This document shows, piece by piece, positions 1 to 7,358 of a stretch of DNA of 64,000 nucleotides. The stretch is from Krasilnikovia cinnamomea (GTDB lineage Bacteria; Actinomycetota; Actinomycetes; Mycobacteriales; Micromonosporaceae), in NCBI RefSeq assembly GCF_004217545.1, contig NZ_SHKY01000001.1, forward strand, positions 3,844,001 to 3,908,000, given 5' to 3'. The notes beneath the pieces were generated by a model that made no database searches, had not been told where the DNA came from, and saw only the letters and a list, made by a program, of their open reading frames with translations. Both the position numbers and the translations under genes were made by a program. How positions within the stretch are numbered: position 1 is the first letter of the stretch; every line of letters starts with the position of its first letter.

Positions 1-788
1 AGCAGGATCTTGGGCTCGAGGTCGAGGTCGTGCCCGATCCGTCGCAGCGTGCGGCCTGGCGGGGCCGGGTGTTGCTGGACTGGGGGCCCGTGCCGGGCTC
101 GTACGGCTGGGTCTTTCCGAAGGACGACGAGCTCACCGTCGGCGTGATCATGGCGAAGGGCCGGGGCGGCGAGACGAAGGAGTACCTCGCGCGTTTCCTG
201 GCCCGGCTGGGCCTGGCGGATCGTCCCGTCCGGCGCGATTCCGGCCACCTGACCCGGTGCCGCAGCGCTGGCGCGCCACTGCGCCGGGGCCGCGTCCTGG
301 TCGTCGGCGACGCCGCGGGCCTGCTGGAGCCGTGGACCCGCGAGGGCATCAGCTACGCGCTGCGCTCGGGCATGTGGGCGGGCCAGGCCGCCGCGACGGC
401 CTGCAGCCGCGCCGCCGAGCCGGGCGAGGAAGGGCCGCTGGCCGAGGGCGAGAAGCGGCCGCTGGCCGAGGGCGAGGAAGGGCCGCTGGCCGAGGGCGTG
501 GAGCGGCCGCTGGCCGAGGGCGAGGAAGGGCCGCTGGCTGAGGGCGTGGAGCGGGCGCTGGCCGGGTACGAGCGGCAGGTGACCCGCGAACTGGTGCCGG
601 AGATGGTGGCCGGGCGGCGGTTGCTGGGCGTCTTCGAGCGCCATCCCGGCCTTGTGCACGCGGCGATGGCGACCCCGCTGGGCTGGCGGGCGTTCACGGC
701 GTTCTGCCGCGGTGAGCTTTCCATGGCCCATATCCTGCGCAGGCCGTCGATCCGGGTGGCGGTACGCGCGCTGGGTCCCCCGGGTTAG
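1..788 (+). CDS. Geranylgeranyl reductase family flavoprotein, 3' part
   Basis: This is the C-terminal part of an FAD-dependent reductase of the geranylgeranyl reductase family; the reading frame is open from base 3, so the N-terminal Rossmann/FAD-binding part lies outside the window. Family members saturate isoprenoid double bonds, for example on menaquinone or lipid side chains; the substrate here is unknown. Visible features are the family PGSYGWVFPK segment near the left edge and the second FAD-contact block VLVVGDAAGLLEPWTREGI with the GD dipeptide. Between this block and the C-terminal helices sits a six-copy octapeptide repeat absent from the usual family fold. The stop codon lies inside the first copy of a 23-bp tandem repeat. 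Family assignment is fairly secure, the physiological substrate is not. Confidence 0.85.
   Translation, partial: QDLGLEVEVVPDPSQRAAWRGRVLLDWGPVPGSYGWVFPKDDELTVGVIMAKGRGGETKEYLARFLARLGLADRPVRRDSGHLTRCRSAGAPLRRGRVLVVGDAAGLLEPWTREGISYALRSGMWAGQAAATACSRAAEPGEEGPLAEGEKRPLAEGEEGPLAEGVERPLAEGEEGPLAEGVERALAGYERQVTRELVPEMVAGRRLLGVFERHPGLVHAAMATPLGWRAFTAFCRGELSMAHILRRPSIRVAVRALGPPG
423..566 (+). repeat. Six tandem 24-bp units encoding an octapeptide repeat
   Basis: Six in-frame 24-bp units encode G(E/V)(E/K)(G/R)PLAE, with the last unit ending ALAG. The 24-bp period is a multiple of three, so copy number can change without breaking the reductase frame. The insert lies on the surface side of the fold, between the FAD-contact motif and the C-terminal helix, and is highly charged. 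Confidence 0.95.
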
Positions 789-836
789 CAGCGCTGGGTC
801 CCCCGGGTTAGCAGCGCTGGGTCCCCCGGGTTAGCA
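768..836 (+). repeat. Three perfect 23-bp tandem repeats spanning the stop codon
   Basis: The unit (GCGCTGGGTCCCCCGGGTTA plus GCA) occurs at 768-790, 791-813 and 814-836 without a mismatch. The first copy encodes the last residues ALGPPG and the TAG stop of the reductase; the other two copies are untranslated. The array ends two bases before the stop of the convergent gene at 839. Perfect identity suggests recent amplification by slippage. Confidence 0.95.
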
Positions 837-838
837 GC

Positions 839-1417
839 TCAGTACAGGGGCGGCGGCTCGGTGGGGTCGGCGGCCCGCCGGTTCCAGGGCGCCCACCGGA
901 CGGCCGCCGCGAATCCCTCGCGCCGGGCCGCCCGTGCCTGCCGGCCCGACAGCTGCCCGCTGCGCCCCTGGCTGAAGTCCGGACCGATCAGCCGGGTTTC
1001 CCACCGCGAGCCGCTGAGGCGCCGCCGTACGCCCTCCCAGAGCCCACCCTCGACGTGCGCGTAGATCTCCCGGTGCAGGTCGTCGACGAGTTGCTTCGGA
1101 TCCTCGTCGCAGGCGTCGCAGCCGCACACCGGCAGCGCCAGTTCGTGCCAGCGGCCGAGGCGTACCGCGAGGCCCGGGAAGTCCGTGAACGCGACCGCGA
1201 GCGGCCCGGCCACGGGGGAGCGGGGGATCAGCCGCACGATGCGGACCTGCGGGTCGCCCGCGCGCCCCTCGAAGGGCTCCGTAGTCTCCCGCCGCTCGAC
1301 GGTGTACCGCTCGGTCAGCTCGTCCAGCAACACCTCGGCCGCGTCGTGGAGCAGGTCGAAGCGCCCCGGATCGGTGACCCGGAGATACGTTTCGGGCGGC
1401 GGGTCGACGTCCCCCAT
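839..1417 (-). CDS. DUF6226-like protein
   Basis: A soluble 192-residue protein with no signal peptide or membrane segment. It resembles an actinobacterial family I recall as DUF6226: an N-terminal helix (LHDAAEVLLDELTERY), the block VAFTDFPGLAVRLGRWHELALPVCGCDACDED with three closely spaced cysteines that could bind metal, and an arginine-rich C-terminus. The function of the family is unknown. The ATG is preceded by no strong ribosome site. It lies downstream of the XRE/DUF397 pair on the same strand with a 110-base gap, so co-transcription is possible but not shown. Family naming is from memory; the coding call itself is solid from codon bias. Confidence 0.75.
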   Translation of the reverse strand: MGDVDPPPETYLRVTDPGRFDLLHDAAEVLLDELTERYTVERRETTEPFEGRAGDPQVRIVRLIPRSPVAGPLAVAFTDFPGLAVRLGRWHELALPVCGCDACDEDPKQLVDDLHREIYAHVEGGLWEGVRRRLSGSRWETRLIGPDFSQGRSGQLSGRQARAARREGFAAAVRWAPWNRRAADPTEPPPLY

Positions 1418-1527
1418 CTGGGCATTATGCCGCGGCGGCTGAGCGCTGCTCAGCCGAACGGGAAGCCGGCCGCGGCCGGAGGTGCGTGCGACCCGGGCTG
1501 TGGATCGCGCGCACCGTGATCACCGGA

Positions 1528-1725
1528 TCAGTCGAAGACGAACTCGCCGGCGGTGACGCCTTCGACGAAGGCGGCCCACTCCTGTGGGGTGAACGTGAGC
1601 GCGGGGGCGCCGGGATTCTTGGAGTCGCGGATGAGGAAGGTGTCGTTGACCTTCGCCACCTCGACGCAGGTGCCGTTACCGCAGCGGGAGCTCTTCCGCC
1701 ACTTGGGTTCGGTGCGGTCGGTCAT
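1528..1725 (-). CDS. DUF397 domain protein, partner of the XRE regulator
   Basis: A 65-residue acidic protein with the DUF397 hallmarks: WRKSSRCGNGTCVEVA at the N-terminus, an IRDSKNP turn, and LTFTPQEWAAFVEGV at the C-terminus. The ATG at 1725 was chosen because GAAAGGA lies just upstream; an in-frame extension to 1854 has no such site. In Streptomyces, DUF397 proteins pair with an adjacent XRE/DUF5753 DNA-binding protein (WhiJ-like and Scr1/Scr2 systems) and modulate its action on development and antibiotic genes. The XRE partner lies immediately upstream, 64 bases away on the same strand, as expected. What this pair controls cannot be read from the window. Confidence 0.92.
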   Translation of the reverse strand: MTDRTEPKWRKSSRCGNGTCVEVAKVNDTFLIRDSKNPGAPALTFTPQEWAAFVEGVTAGEFVFD

Positions 1726-1789
1726 GGTGCGGGTCCTTTCAAGGCGTGCCCACGGACCAGCGCACGCACCGGCCCGTGGGTCGGTGAGG

Positions 1790-2710
1790 TTACTGCGTAT
1801 TCGGGTCGCCCCGCCGGCTGTGTTCAGCCGCGCGCAGGGCTTTGATCCGGTCACGGATGAAGGCGACGGTGGTCGCCTCGTCCGTGGCCGCGCTCCATAC
1901 CTTGTCGTACCGGTTGCGGTGCCGCGAGGTGGTGGCGAGGTCCTCCACGAGCTCGTCGGTCAGACCGTTCTCCCGGTACAGCACCGCGTTCTCGGGCAGA
2001 TCCTCGCCCAGGAACAGCAGCTCGAAACTGGCGTTGTTGGTCATCGGTGTGTCCACGGCGAACGGGATCATCCGCAGCTCGACGTGGCCGCTGGCGGCGA
2101 GGTCGACGAGTTGTTCGAGTTGCTCCGCCATGACCGCGTTGCCGCCGATCGGCCGCCAGAGCACTGATTCGTCGATGAGGATGTAGATCCGCATGTGGTC
2201 GAGCCGCGCGTTCAGGGTTTCGCGGCGGCGCTTGCGCGCCTCGATACGGTAGCGGATCTGTTCCTCGGTCAGCTCGTCGTCCCACTTGTGCATGAGCGCC
2301 TCGGCGTACGCGGGCGTCTGCATCGGTCCTGGGAGGTGATAGAAGCAGTAGTACCGGATCGCCGCCATCTCGGCCTCGAACTCGATGAGCCGCCGCAGCG
2401 GATCGGTGAGGTGCTCGCGGAACTCCGGGGCCTGCCACCAGAAGCGGCGCTGCCGGGTCCGGGCGATCTTGGCGGCCTGCAGCAGGTCGTTGATGCGCGC
2501 GCGGTCCTTGATGCCGAGGTACGTCAGCAGCGGGCGCAGGTCGTTCGGCGCGATGCTGACCTCGCCGCCCTCGATGCGGATGACCTTGCTGAGGGACCAC
2601 TCCATCTCGTCGGCGACCTGCTGCTGGGTCAACTCCGCCGCCTCGCGGGCCTCGCGGAGTGCCAGGCGAACGCGCCGCCTGGCCACAGTGGGCGAGTCAC
2701 CCTCAGCCAT
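1790..2710 (-). CDS. XRE-family regulator with DUF5753 domain
   Basis: A 306-residue transcription factor. Residues of about 10-70 form the helix-turn-helix (AREAAELTQQQVADEMEWSLSKVIRIEGG), and the remainder is the DUF5753 domain typical of WhiJ-like regulators (FYHLPGPMQTPAYAEAL, RIEARKRRRETL, DESVLWRPIGG). The ATG at 2710 follows GAAGGA with proper spacing; a longer in-frame start at 2752 lacks a site. With the DUF397 gene downstream it forms the paired regulator/partner module that is strongly expanded in filamentous actinomycetes. A long inverted repeat 50 bases upstream is the best candidate for its own operator. The ligand or signal, if any, is unknown. Confidence 0.93.
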   Translation of the reverse strand: MAEGDSPTVARRRVRLALREAREAAELTQQQVADEMEWSLSKVIRIEGGEVSIAPNDLRPLLTYLGIKDRARINDLLQAAKIARTRQRRFWWQAPEFREHLTDPLRRLIEFEAEMAAIRYYCFYHLPGPMQTPAYAEALMHKWDDELTEEQIRYRIEARKRRRETLNARLDHMRIYILIDESVLWRPIGGNAVMAEQLEQLVDLAASGHVELRMIPFAVDTPMTNNASFELLFLGEDLPENAVLYRENGLTDELVEDLATTSRHRNRYDKVWSAATDEATTVAFIRDRIKALRAAEHSRRGDPNTQ

Positions 2711-2759
2711 GAGTCCTTCATCGTCGATGCGAGTCGAAGTTGCCTGCGGCAATCATGCC

Positions 2760-2793
2760 ACCTCGCTGGATGCCAGATCGCATCCAGCGAGGT
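2760..2793 (-). promoter_or_regulatory. 14-bp perfect inverted repeat, candidate operator
   Basis: ACCTCGCTGGATGC at 2760-2773 is exactly mirrored at 2780-2793 with a 6-base loop. It lies between the start of the XRE regulator (2710) and the end of the upstream gene (2893). No T-run follows on the minus strand, which argues against a simple terminator and for an operator or RNA hairpin. A weak TAAGAT hexamer lies just upstream on the minus strand. Confidence 0.6.
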
Positions 2794-2892
2794 CGCGCGT
2801 CATCTTACTTACTGTCATATCAGAACGAATCTGAGTACGCATAAGTTCATCGAAAAGTAACGGACTCACCCGTTGGGGTGGCGCTGCGGTGA

Positions 2893-3330
2893 TCAGGTGA
2901 CAACCAGGCCATAGCCGGCCGTAGGTGGTCGAGCCGCCTCCATCGCCCGCCGCAGACCGCGGCTGACCTGGTTGAACACTCGGGGGTCGGACTGGGTGTA
3001 CAGGACCACGTCGCGCCCGCGGTACGTTGCCTCCAGCCGCCAGGTCCGTGATCGCGTCCGGTTGATCGTCACCGCCAGTGCGCCCGCTGCGGCGACGGTG
3101 AGCAGGCCGAGCATGTAGGCCGGCGGGGTGGTGAGTGCGGCCCAGCCGACGGAGGTCAGCAGCACGGCGCCGCCCGCCACGATCGCGTACGGGTGGGCGG
3201 GCTTGCCGCTGACCCGGTGTACCTGCCGCAGGTCGCGGATCTCGAAGACCCGGGCCGAGGTGGTGCGCCACACGAAGTGCTCGTCGGTGATCACCGCATC
3301 GGGCCCGCGGTAGTAGGTGCGTGTGCTCAT
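2893..3330 (-). CDS. DUF6232 family membrane protein
   Basis: A 145-residue protein starting MSTRTYYRGPDAVITDEHFVWR. The block FEIRDLRQVHRV and the two adjacent hydrophobic stretches (about residues 48-66 and 72-88) fit a small two-helix membrane protein of the family I recall as DUF6232; its function is unknown. The ATG at 3330 follows GAGAGGAG, so the longer frame reaching 3489 is not used. A strong hairpin lies about 110 bases upstream in its probable leader. The C-terminal part carries the sequence NRTRSRTWRLEATYRGRDV, a likely beta-strand region. Confidence 0.8.
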   Translation of the reverse strand: MSTRTYYRGPDAVITDEHFVWRTTSARVFEIRDLRQVHRVSGKPAHPYAIVAGGAVLLTSVGWAALTTPPAYMLGLLTVAAAGALAVTINRTRSRTWRLEATYRGRDVVLYTQSDPRVFNQVSRGLRRAMEAARPPTAGYGLVVT

Positions 3331-3441
3331 CGCGAAACTCCTCTCCACCGCTTCTTGCGAGGGGAGGGGAGCCGGGCCACCATTGGCGCTGAGAGAGTCC
3401 CCCGCCTCGCTCGTTACCACCAGACGTAGCTCCAGAGGCGA

Positions 3442-3473
3442 CAACGGCACCCGGTTGCCGCCGGGTGCCGTTG
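3442..3473. terminator. 13-bp perfect hairpin upstream of the DUF6232 gene
   Basis: CAACGGCACCCGG at 3442-3454 pairs perfectly with 3461-3473 around a 6-base loop. On the minus strand it would lie in the leader of the DUF6232 gene and could attenuate it. No clear U-tract follows in either direction, so intrinsic termination is uncertain. Confidence 0.5.
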
Positions 3474-3489
3474 CGTTGTCTCCCTCCAA

Positions 3490-3937
3490 CTCCGCCCTGT
3501 TGCCTGCATCCTCCAGTACAGCACGCCACCCGTCTGATCGCTACACCTCAAGTTGCCATGTTGCAGACTGCGTACAAGCCGACTGGGTGCAAGTTGCCGG
3601 TGTGTGCCGCCGCGTCCCGCCGGTGACCAGGGCGAAGTGGTCCGGCTCGGCGGCCGGATCCGGCCGCCGGATTGCGGCGCGTCCATTGCGGAACCGTGAG
3701 ACCATACGCCGAACAGGTTCCAGGGACGCCGCGTCCGAGGCTGGTCGTCGGCGCGACCACCGGCCGCCAGCGCCAGCACAGCTCAGTTCAGCGCCACGCC
3801 AGAGACCAAAGACTCGTTTCATCGACGGAGGCGTCGGGTAGACCGGACATCGATACCTCACGCGGCCCGCGTCTGCAGGGCGCGGCCCCACCGCCGGACA
3901 CATCCAGGACACCGCAGCTGGGGAGGCTGAACAGGGC
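3490..3937. other. Intergenic stretch without a convincing gene
   Basis: No open frame here has both a plausible start and actinobacterial codon bias. It contains two direct copies of CAAGTTGCC (near 3548 and 3589) about 40 bases apart, which could be regulator half-sites, and presumably carries the promoters of the two flanking divergent genes. No RNA gene was recognised. Confidence 0.5.
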
Positions 3938-4402
3938 ATGGAGAGTCGACTGCGGATCGCGGGCGAGGCGGTGCAACCGGTACTCGTGATGTTCCCGCTC
4001 GGACTGTTCGCGATGGCCGCCATCTTCGATGTCGCTGACCTGCTCGGCGCCCCACAGTTCCTCGGCGCGCTGGCGTACTGGAACATCGTCGCCGGCCTCG
4101 TCGGCGGTGTGCTGGCCACAGTGGCCGGTGCGATCGACACGGCGTACGTAGCCCACGGCACCGCCGCGAAGCGGGCCGGTGTGCTGCGCACGCTGGGCAG
4201 CATGGGCGTACTGATCCTCTTCGCGGTCATCCTGATCCTGCGCATGCGCACGCCCGATCGGGTGGCGGGCGGCGGCCTGCTGGCGGTCGAACTGCTGGCG
4301 CTCGCCGCGGCCGGCTTCGTCGCCTGGCACGGCAGCGACCTCGCCGACCGGCACCGCCCGGCGGCCCTGGCCCGGGCCCAGGCCCGCCACCGCTGGTACT
4401 GA
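3938..4402 (+). CDS. DUF2231-type four-helix membrane protein
   Basis: A 154-residue integral membrane protein with four hydrophobic segments (roughly residues 15-35, 45-68, 86-102 and 110-130), the layout of DUF2231 proteins. Characteristic features are the first-helix segment VLVMFPLGLFAMAAIFDVADL and a following DTAYVAHGTAAKR loop. The family is of unknown function and is often found near redox or heme-related proteins. The ATG is preceded by GGGGAGG at slightly long spacing. It converges on the MFS gene at 4409 with only six bases between the stops. Confidence 0.8.
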   Translation: MESRLRIAGEAVQPVLVMFPLGLFAMAAIFDVADLLGAPQFLGALAYWNIVAGLVGGVLATVAGAIDTAYVAHGTAAKRAGVLRTLGSMGVLILFAVILILRMRTPDRVAGGGLLAVELLALAAAGFVAWHGSDLADRHRPAALARAQARHRWY

Positions 4403-4408
4403 CCGGTG

Positions 4409-5713
4409 CTAGGCCGCCGCGGCGCGGGCCGCGGCGGCCGCCACCCAGGCCTCGTCCTCGGCCTTCTTGCGGGCGATCCCGTTCGCGCCGTCGTAGCGGG
4501 CGAACGCCGGCAGCGCCGCCGCAAGCGCCGCGGTGCCGACCACGCAGAGCACCCCGCCCACCCAGATCGAGCCGCCCACACCCAGCCGGGTCCGCGCCAT
4601 CATCCCGGAGCGCAGCTGTCCCAGCAGGGGGCCGGTGGTGTACGAGAGCATCTCGATCCCGGCGAGCCGTCCCCGCAGGTGGTCCGGGATGGTCTGGCTC
4701 CAGATGATGCTGCGGAAGATGCCGGAGACCATGTCGGCGGCGCCCGCGAACGCCAGGCAGAACAGGGTGAACCAGAGCGTGTGCGACAGGCCGACGCCGA
4801 CGATGCCGACCCCCCACAACGCCGCCGCGATGATCACCATGAGGCCGTGCCGGTGCACCCGGCCGGTCCAGCCGGAACCGACCGTGGCCAGCAGCGAGCC
4901 GACGGCGGGGGCGGCGTACAGCAGGCCGAGCACCTTCGGGCCGCCGAGCTGCACGGCAAGGAACGGGTAGAGCGCCTGCGGCATGCCGAAGAACATCGCG
5001 TTGATGTCGACCAGGTAGGTGCCGAGCAGCTCGGGGCGGCTCTTCGCGTACTTCAGGCCGGTGATCACCGAGCGGATCGACGGGCGGTCCGCGTCCGGCG
5101 GGGGCGGGACGGCGCGGACCAGCGACAGGCAGGTCACCGAGATGGCGAACGTGATCAGGTCGAACGCGTACACCCAGGCCAGGTCGACGGTGGCCAGCAG
5201 CACCCCGGCCAGCGCGGGGCCGCCCAGCTGTGCGATCTGCATCCCCAGCGACTGCAGCGCGCTGGTCGCGGGGATCTGTTCGGGCGTCACCAGGCGGGGG
5301 ACCATCGCCTCCAGGGCGGGGCGCTGCACGCCGTCGATGGCGGCGGTCACCGCGGCGACCAGGTACAGCAGCCACAGGTGCGGGCGGTCGGAGAGGGCGT
5401 TGACCAGCAGCACCCCGCACAGGGCCGTGAGCGCGAGCTCCCCGCCGCGGACCAGCAGCCGCCGGTCCACGAAGTCGGCCAGCGCGCCACCCACGAACGC
5501 CATCACCAGCAGCGGCACCAGCTCGCAGACGCCGAGCAGGCCCACGGCCAGCGGATCGCGGGTGATGGCCGCGACCTGGAACGGGATCGTGACGTACGTG
5601 ATGAACGACCCGAAGCCGGACACCGCGCCGCCCACGAAGACCAGGCGGAAGTCGCGGGAGGTGCGCAGCGGGGTGAGGTCGAGCCCCAGCCGCCGCTGGG
5701 GTCGGTCGGTCAC
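4409..5713 (-). CDS. MFS transporter, EntS-like
   Basis: A 12-helix major facilitator of about 434 residues resembling the EntS/TetV-type exporters: N-terminal LTPLRTSRDFRLVFVGGAVSGFGSFITYV, the loop 2-3 motif GGALADFVDRRLLV, and FRSIIWSQTIPDHLRGRLAGIEML in the second half. Such proteins export siderophores, drugs or other small molecules; the cargo is unknown. The GTG at 5713 (VTDRPQRRLGL) is preferred, with a second GTG at 5743 possible; neither has a strong ribosome site. It follows the Nudix gene on the same strand. A close relative lies at 27639-28928. Confidence 0.88.
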   Translation of the reverse strand: MTDRPQRRLGLDLTPLRTSRDFRLVFVGGAVSGFGSFITYVTIPFQVAAITRDPLAVGLLGVCELVPLLVMAFVGGALADFVDRRLLVRGGELALTALCGVLLVNALSDRPHLWLLYLVAAVTAAIDGVQRPALEAMVPRLVTPEQIPATSALQSLGMQIAQLGGPALAGVLLATVDLAWVYAFDLITFAISVTCLSLVRAVPPPPDADRPSIRSVITGLKYAKSRPELLGTYLVDINAMFFGMPQALYPFLAVQLGGPKVLGLLYAAPAVGSLLATVGSGWTGRVHRHGLMVIIAAALWGVGIVGVGLSHTLWFTLFCLAFAGAADMVSGIFRSIIWSQTIPDHLRGRLAGIEMLSYTTGPLLGQLRSGMMARTRLGVGGSIWVGGVLCVVGTAALAAALPAFARYDGANGIARKKAEDEAWVAAAAARAAAA

Positions 5714-5762
5714 GCCCGGGATGGTGCCACGGGCCCGGCGCACCGGCCGAACGATTTTCGCC

Positions 5763-6251
5763 CTACTTGATCACTATGGTGCCGGTGCGTTCGAAGGCGG
5801 CCAGATCCGCGAGGGTCTCCTGGATGACCAGGGAACGGGGGCCCGGCAGCGCGTCCAGCGGGAAGAACCCGGCATCCACCGACTCCTCCGTCACCCTCCG
5901 CAGCTCGCCCTCCCACGCGTGGATCCGGAACGACATCAGGATCTGCTGGTACGTGTGCCCGTAGTCGTTGGTGAACGTGTACCTGCTGTAGAACGCGAAC
6001 GGGGTCAGCGACGTGGCGCGCAGCCCGGTCTCCTCCCACACCTCCCGGATCGCGCAGTCCTCCATGCTCTCGCCCAGCTCCATCGCGCCCGCCGGGATGG
6101 CCCAGCGCCCATTGTCCGAGCGCTGGATCAGCAGCAGCCGGTCCGACTCGTCGAAGATCACCCCGCGAGCCCCCACGAACAGCAGGGTGTCGGCATCGCC
6201 GACGCTCGCCCGCACCCGGCCCAGATACGATTCCGCCCACGTCAGTCCCAC
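5763..6251 (-). CDS. Nudix hydrolase
   Basis: A 162-residue protein with a complete Nudix box at residues 55-77: G, five residues, E, seven residues, then REVWEETGL. The box coordinates the metal for hydrolysis of a nucleoside diphosphate linked to another group. The N-terminal GLTWAESYLGRVRASVGD extension and the LLLIQRSDNGRWAIPAGAMELGES context match ADP-ribose/NADH-type or unspecified Nudix enzymes, so the substrate is not predictable. It sits between ku (14 bases upstream) and an MFS gene on the same strand and may share their transcript. A sanitation role alongside DNA repair is possible but is only inferred from position. Confidence 0.93.
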   Translation of the reverse strand: MGLTWAESYLGRVRASVGDADTLLFVGARGVIFDESDRLLLIQRSDNGRWAIPAGAMELGESMEDCAIREVWEETGLRATSLTPFAFYSRYTFTNDYGHTYQQILMSFRIHAWEGELRRVTEESVDAGFFPLDALPGPRSLVIQETLADLAAFERTGTIVIK

Positions 6252-6264
6252 GCGAGCAGCCTAG

Positions 6265-7218
6265 TCAGGCGGACTTCTTCGCCGCCTTCTTGGTGGGGGC
6301 CGCCTTCTTCGCGGTGGTGGTCTTCTTGGCGGCGGCCGCCTTCTTCGCGGGGGCGGCCTTCTTGGCCGGTGCGCTCTTCTTCGCCGGGGCCTTGAGCGGG
6401 GTGGCCTCGACCGCCCGCGCCCGCGCCTCCGGAGTCTCGCCGCGGGCCGCCTTGGCCCGCTCGACGGACGCCTTCAGCGCCGCCATCAGATCCACCGCGG
6501 CGGCCGGGGCCTCCTCGGCCTCCTCCGGTGTGACGACCTCCCGGCCCTCCACCTTGGCGTCGATGACCTCCTGCAACGCGGCCCGGTAGTTGTCGGTGAA
6601 CTCGTCCGGCTTGAAACTGCCCGCCATCGAGTCGATCAGCGAGCTGGCCATCGCCAGCTCGGCCGGGCGGGTCTCCACGTCGTCGTCCAGGAAACCGAAG
6701 TCCGGGGTGCGCACCTCGTCCGGCCAGAGCATCGTGTTGAGCACCAGCACGTCGTCGCGGACCCGCAGGGTGGCCAGCTGCTCGCGCTGGCGCAGCGCCA
6801 CCTTCACGATGGCGACCCGGTCGGCGTCGGTGAGGGCGTCGCGCAGCAGCACGTACGGCTTGGCGGCCTGGCCCTCGGGCTCCAGGTAGTACGCCTTCGC
6901 GTACATGATGGGGTCGATCTGGTCGGCGGGCACGAAGGCCAGTACGTCGATGGCGTGCGAGGTGGTCAACGGCAGGTCCGCGAAGTCGTCGTCGGTGAGG
7001 ATGACCATCTCGCCGCCGCCGATGTCGTAACCCTTGGCGATGTCGTCGTAGCTGACCTCTTCGCCGTCCACGGAGCAGACCCGCTTGTACTTGATCCGGC
7101 CGCCGTCGGTGCGGTGCACCTGGTGGAACCGGATGTCCTTTTCCTCCGTGGCCGAGAAGAGTTTGACCGCGATCGACACGAGGCCGAACGACACCGCGCC
7201 CTTCCAGATCGCCCGCAT
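6265..7218 (-). CDS. ku: Ku protein, DNA end-binding for NHEJ
   Basis: A 317-residue bacterial Ku. It starts MRAIWKGAVSFGLVSIAVKLFSATE, the invariant start of the family, and contains the beta-barrel ring region with FHQVHRTDGGRIKYKRVCSVDGEEV. Ku forms a homodimer that encircles broken DNA ends and recruits LigD. The C-terminal 50 residues are a lysine/alanine tail with PAKKA-type repeats, as in mycobacterial and streptomycete Ku, giving extra non-specific DNA binding. The gene is divergent from the two ligD-type genes, with about 140 bases between starts that must hold both promoters. The minimal Ku core is complete. Confidence 0.97.
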   Translation of the reverse strand: MRAIWKGAVSFGLVSIAVKLFSATEEKDIRFHQVHRTDGGRIKYKRVCSVDGEEVSYDDIAKGYDIGGGEMVILTDDDFADLPLTTSHAIDVLAFVPADQIDPIMYAKAYYLEPEGQAAKPYVLLRDALTDADRVAIVKVALRQREQLATLRVRDDVLVLNTMLWPDEVRTPDFGFLDDDVETRPAELAMASSLIDSMAGSFKPDEFTDNYRAALQEVIDAKVEGREVVTPEEAEEAPAAAVDLMAALKASVERAKAARGETPEARARAVEATPLKAPAKKSAPAKKAAPAKKAAAAKKTTTAKKAAPTKKAAKKSA

Positions 7219-7358
7219 GCCCCGCCCTTCCCGCCGTGGCAGCCGTTCGCTCCCTTGGTCATACCCGCGCTGAGCTGCCGGAATCGCGTTCGTACCCGAT
7301 CAGGATCGCATCACCGACACGCCTGCGTAAGGTGTTCGCACCTGCCTATGGTGATCGA

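Noticed and set aside
3414..3779. A 121-residue minus-strand frame in the 3.5-kb gap.
   Set aside because: The composition is poor for a real protein, there is no ribosome site at a useful distance, and it overlaps the strong hairpin at 3442.
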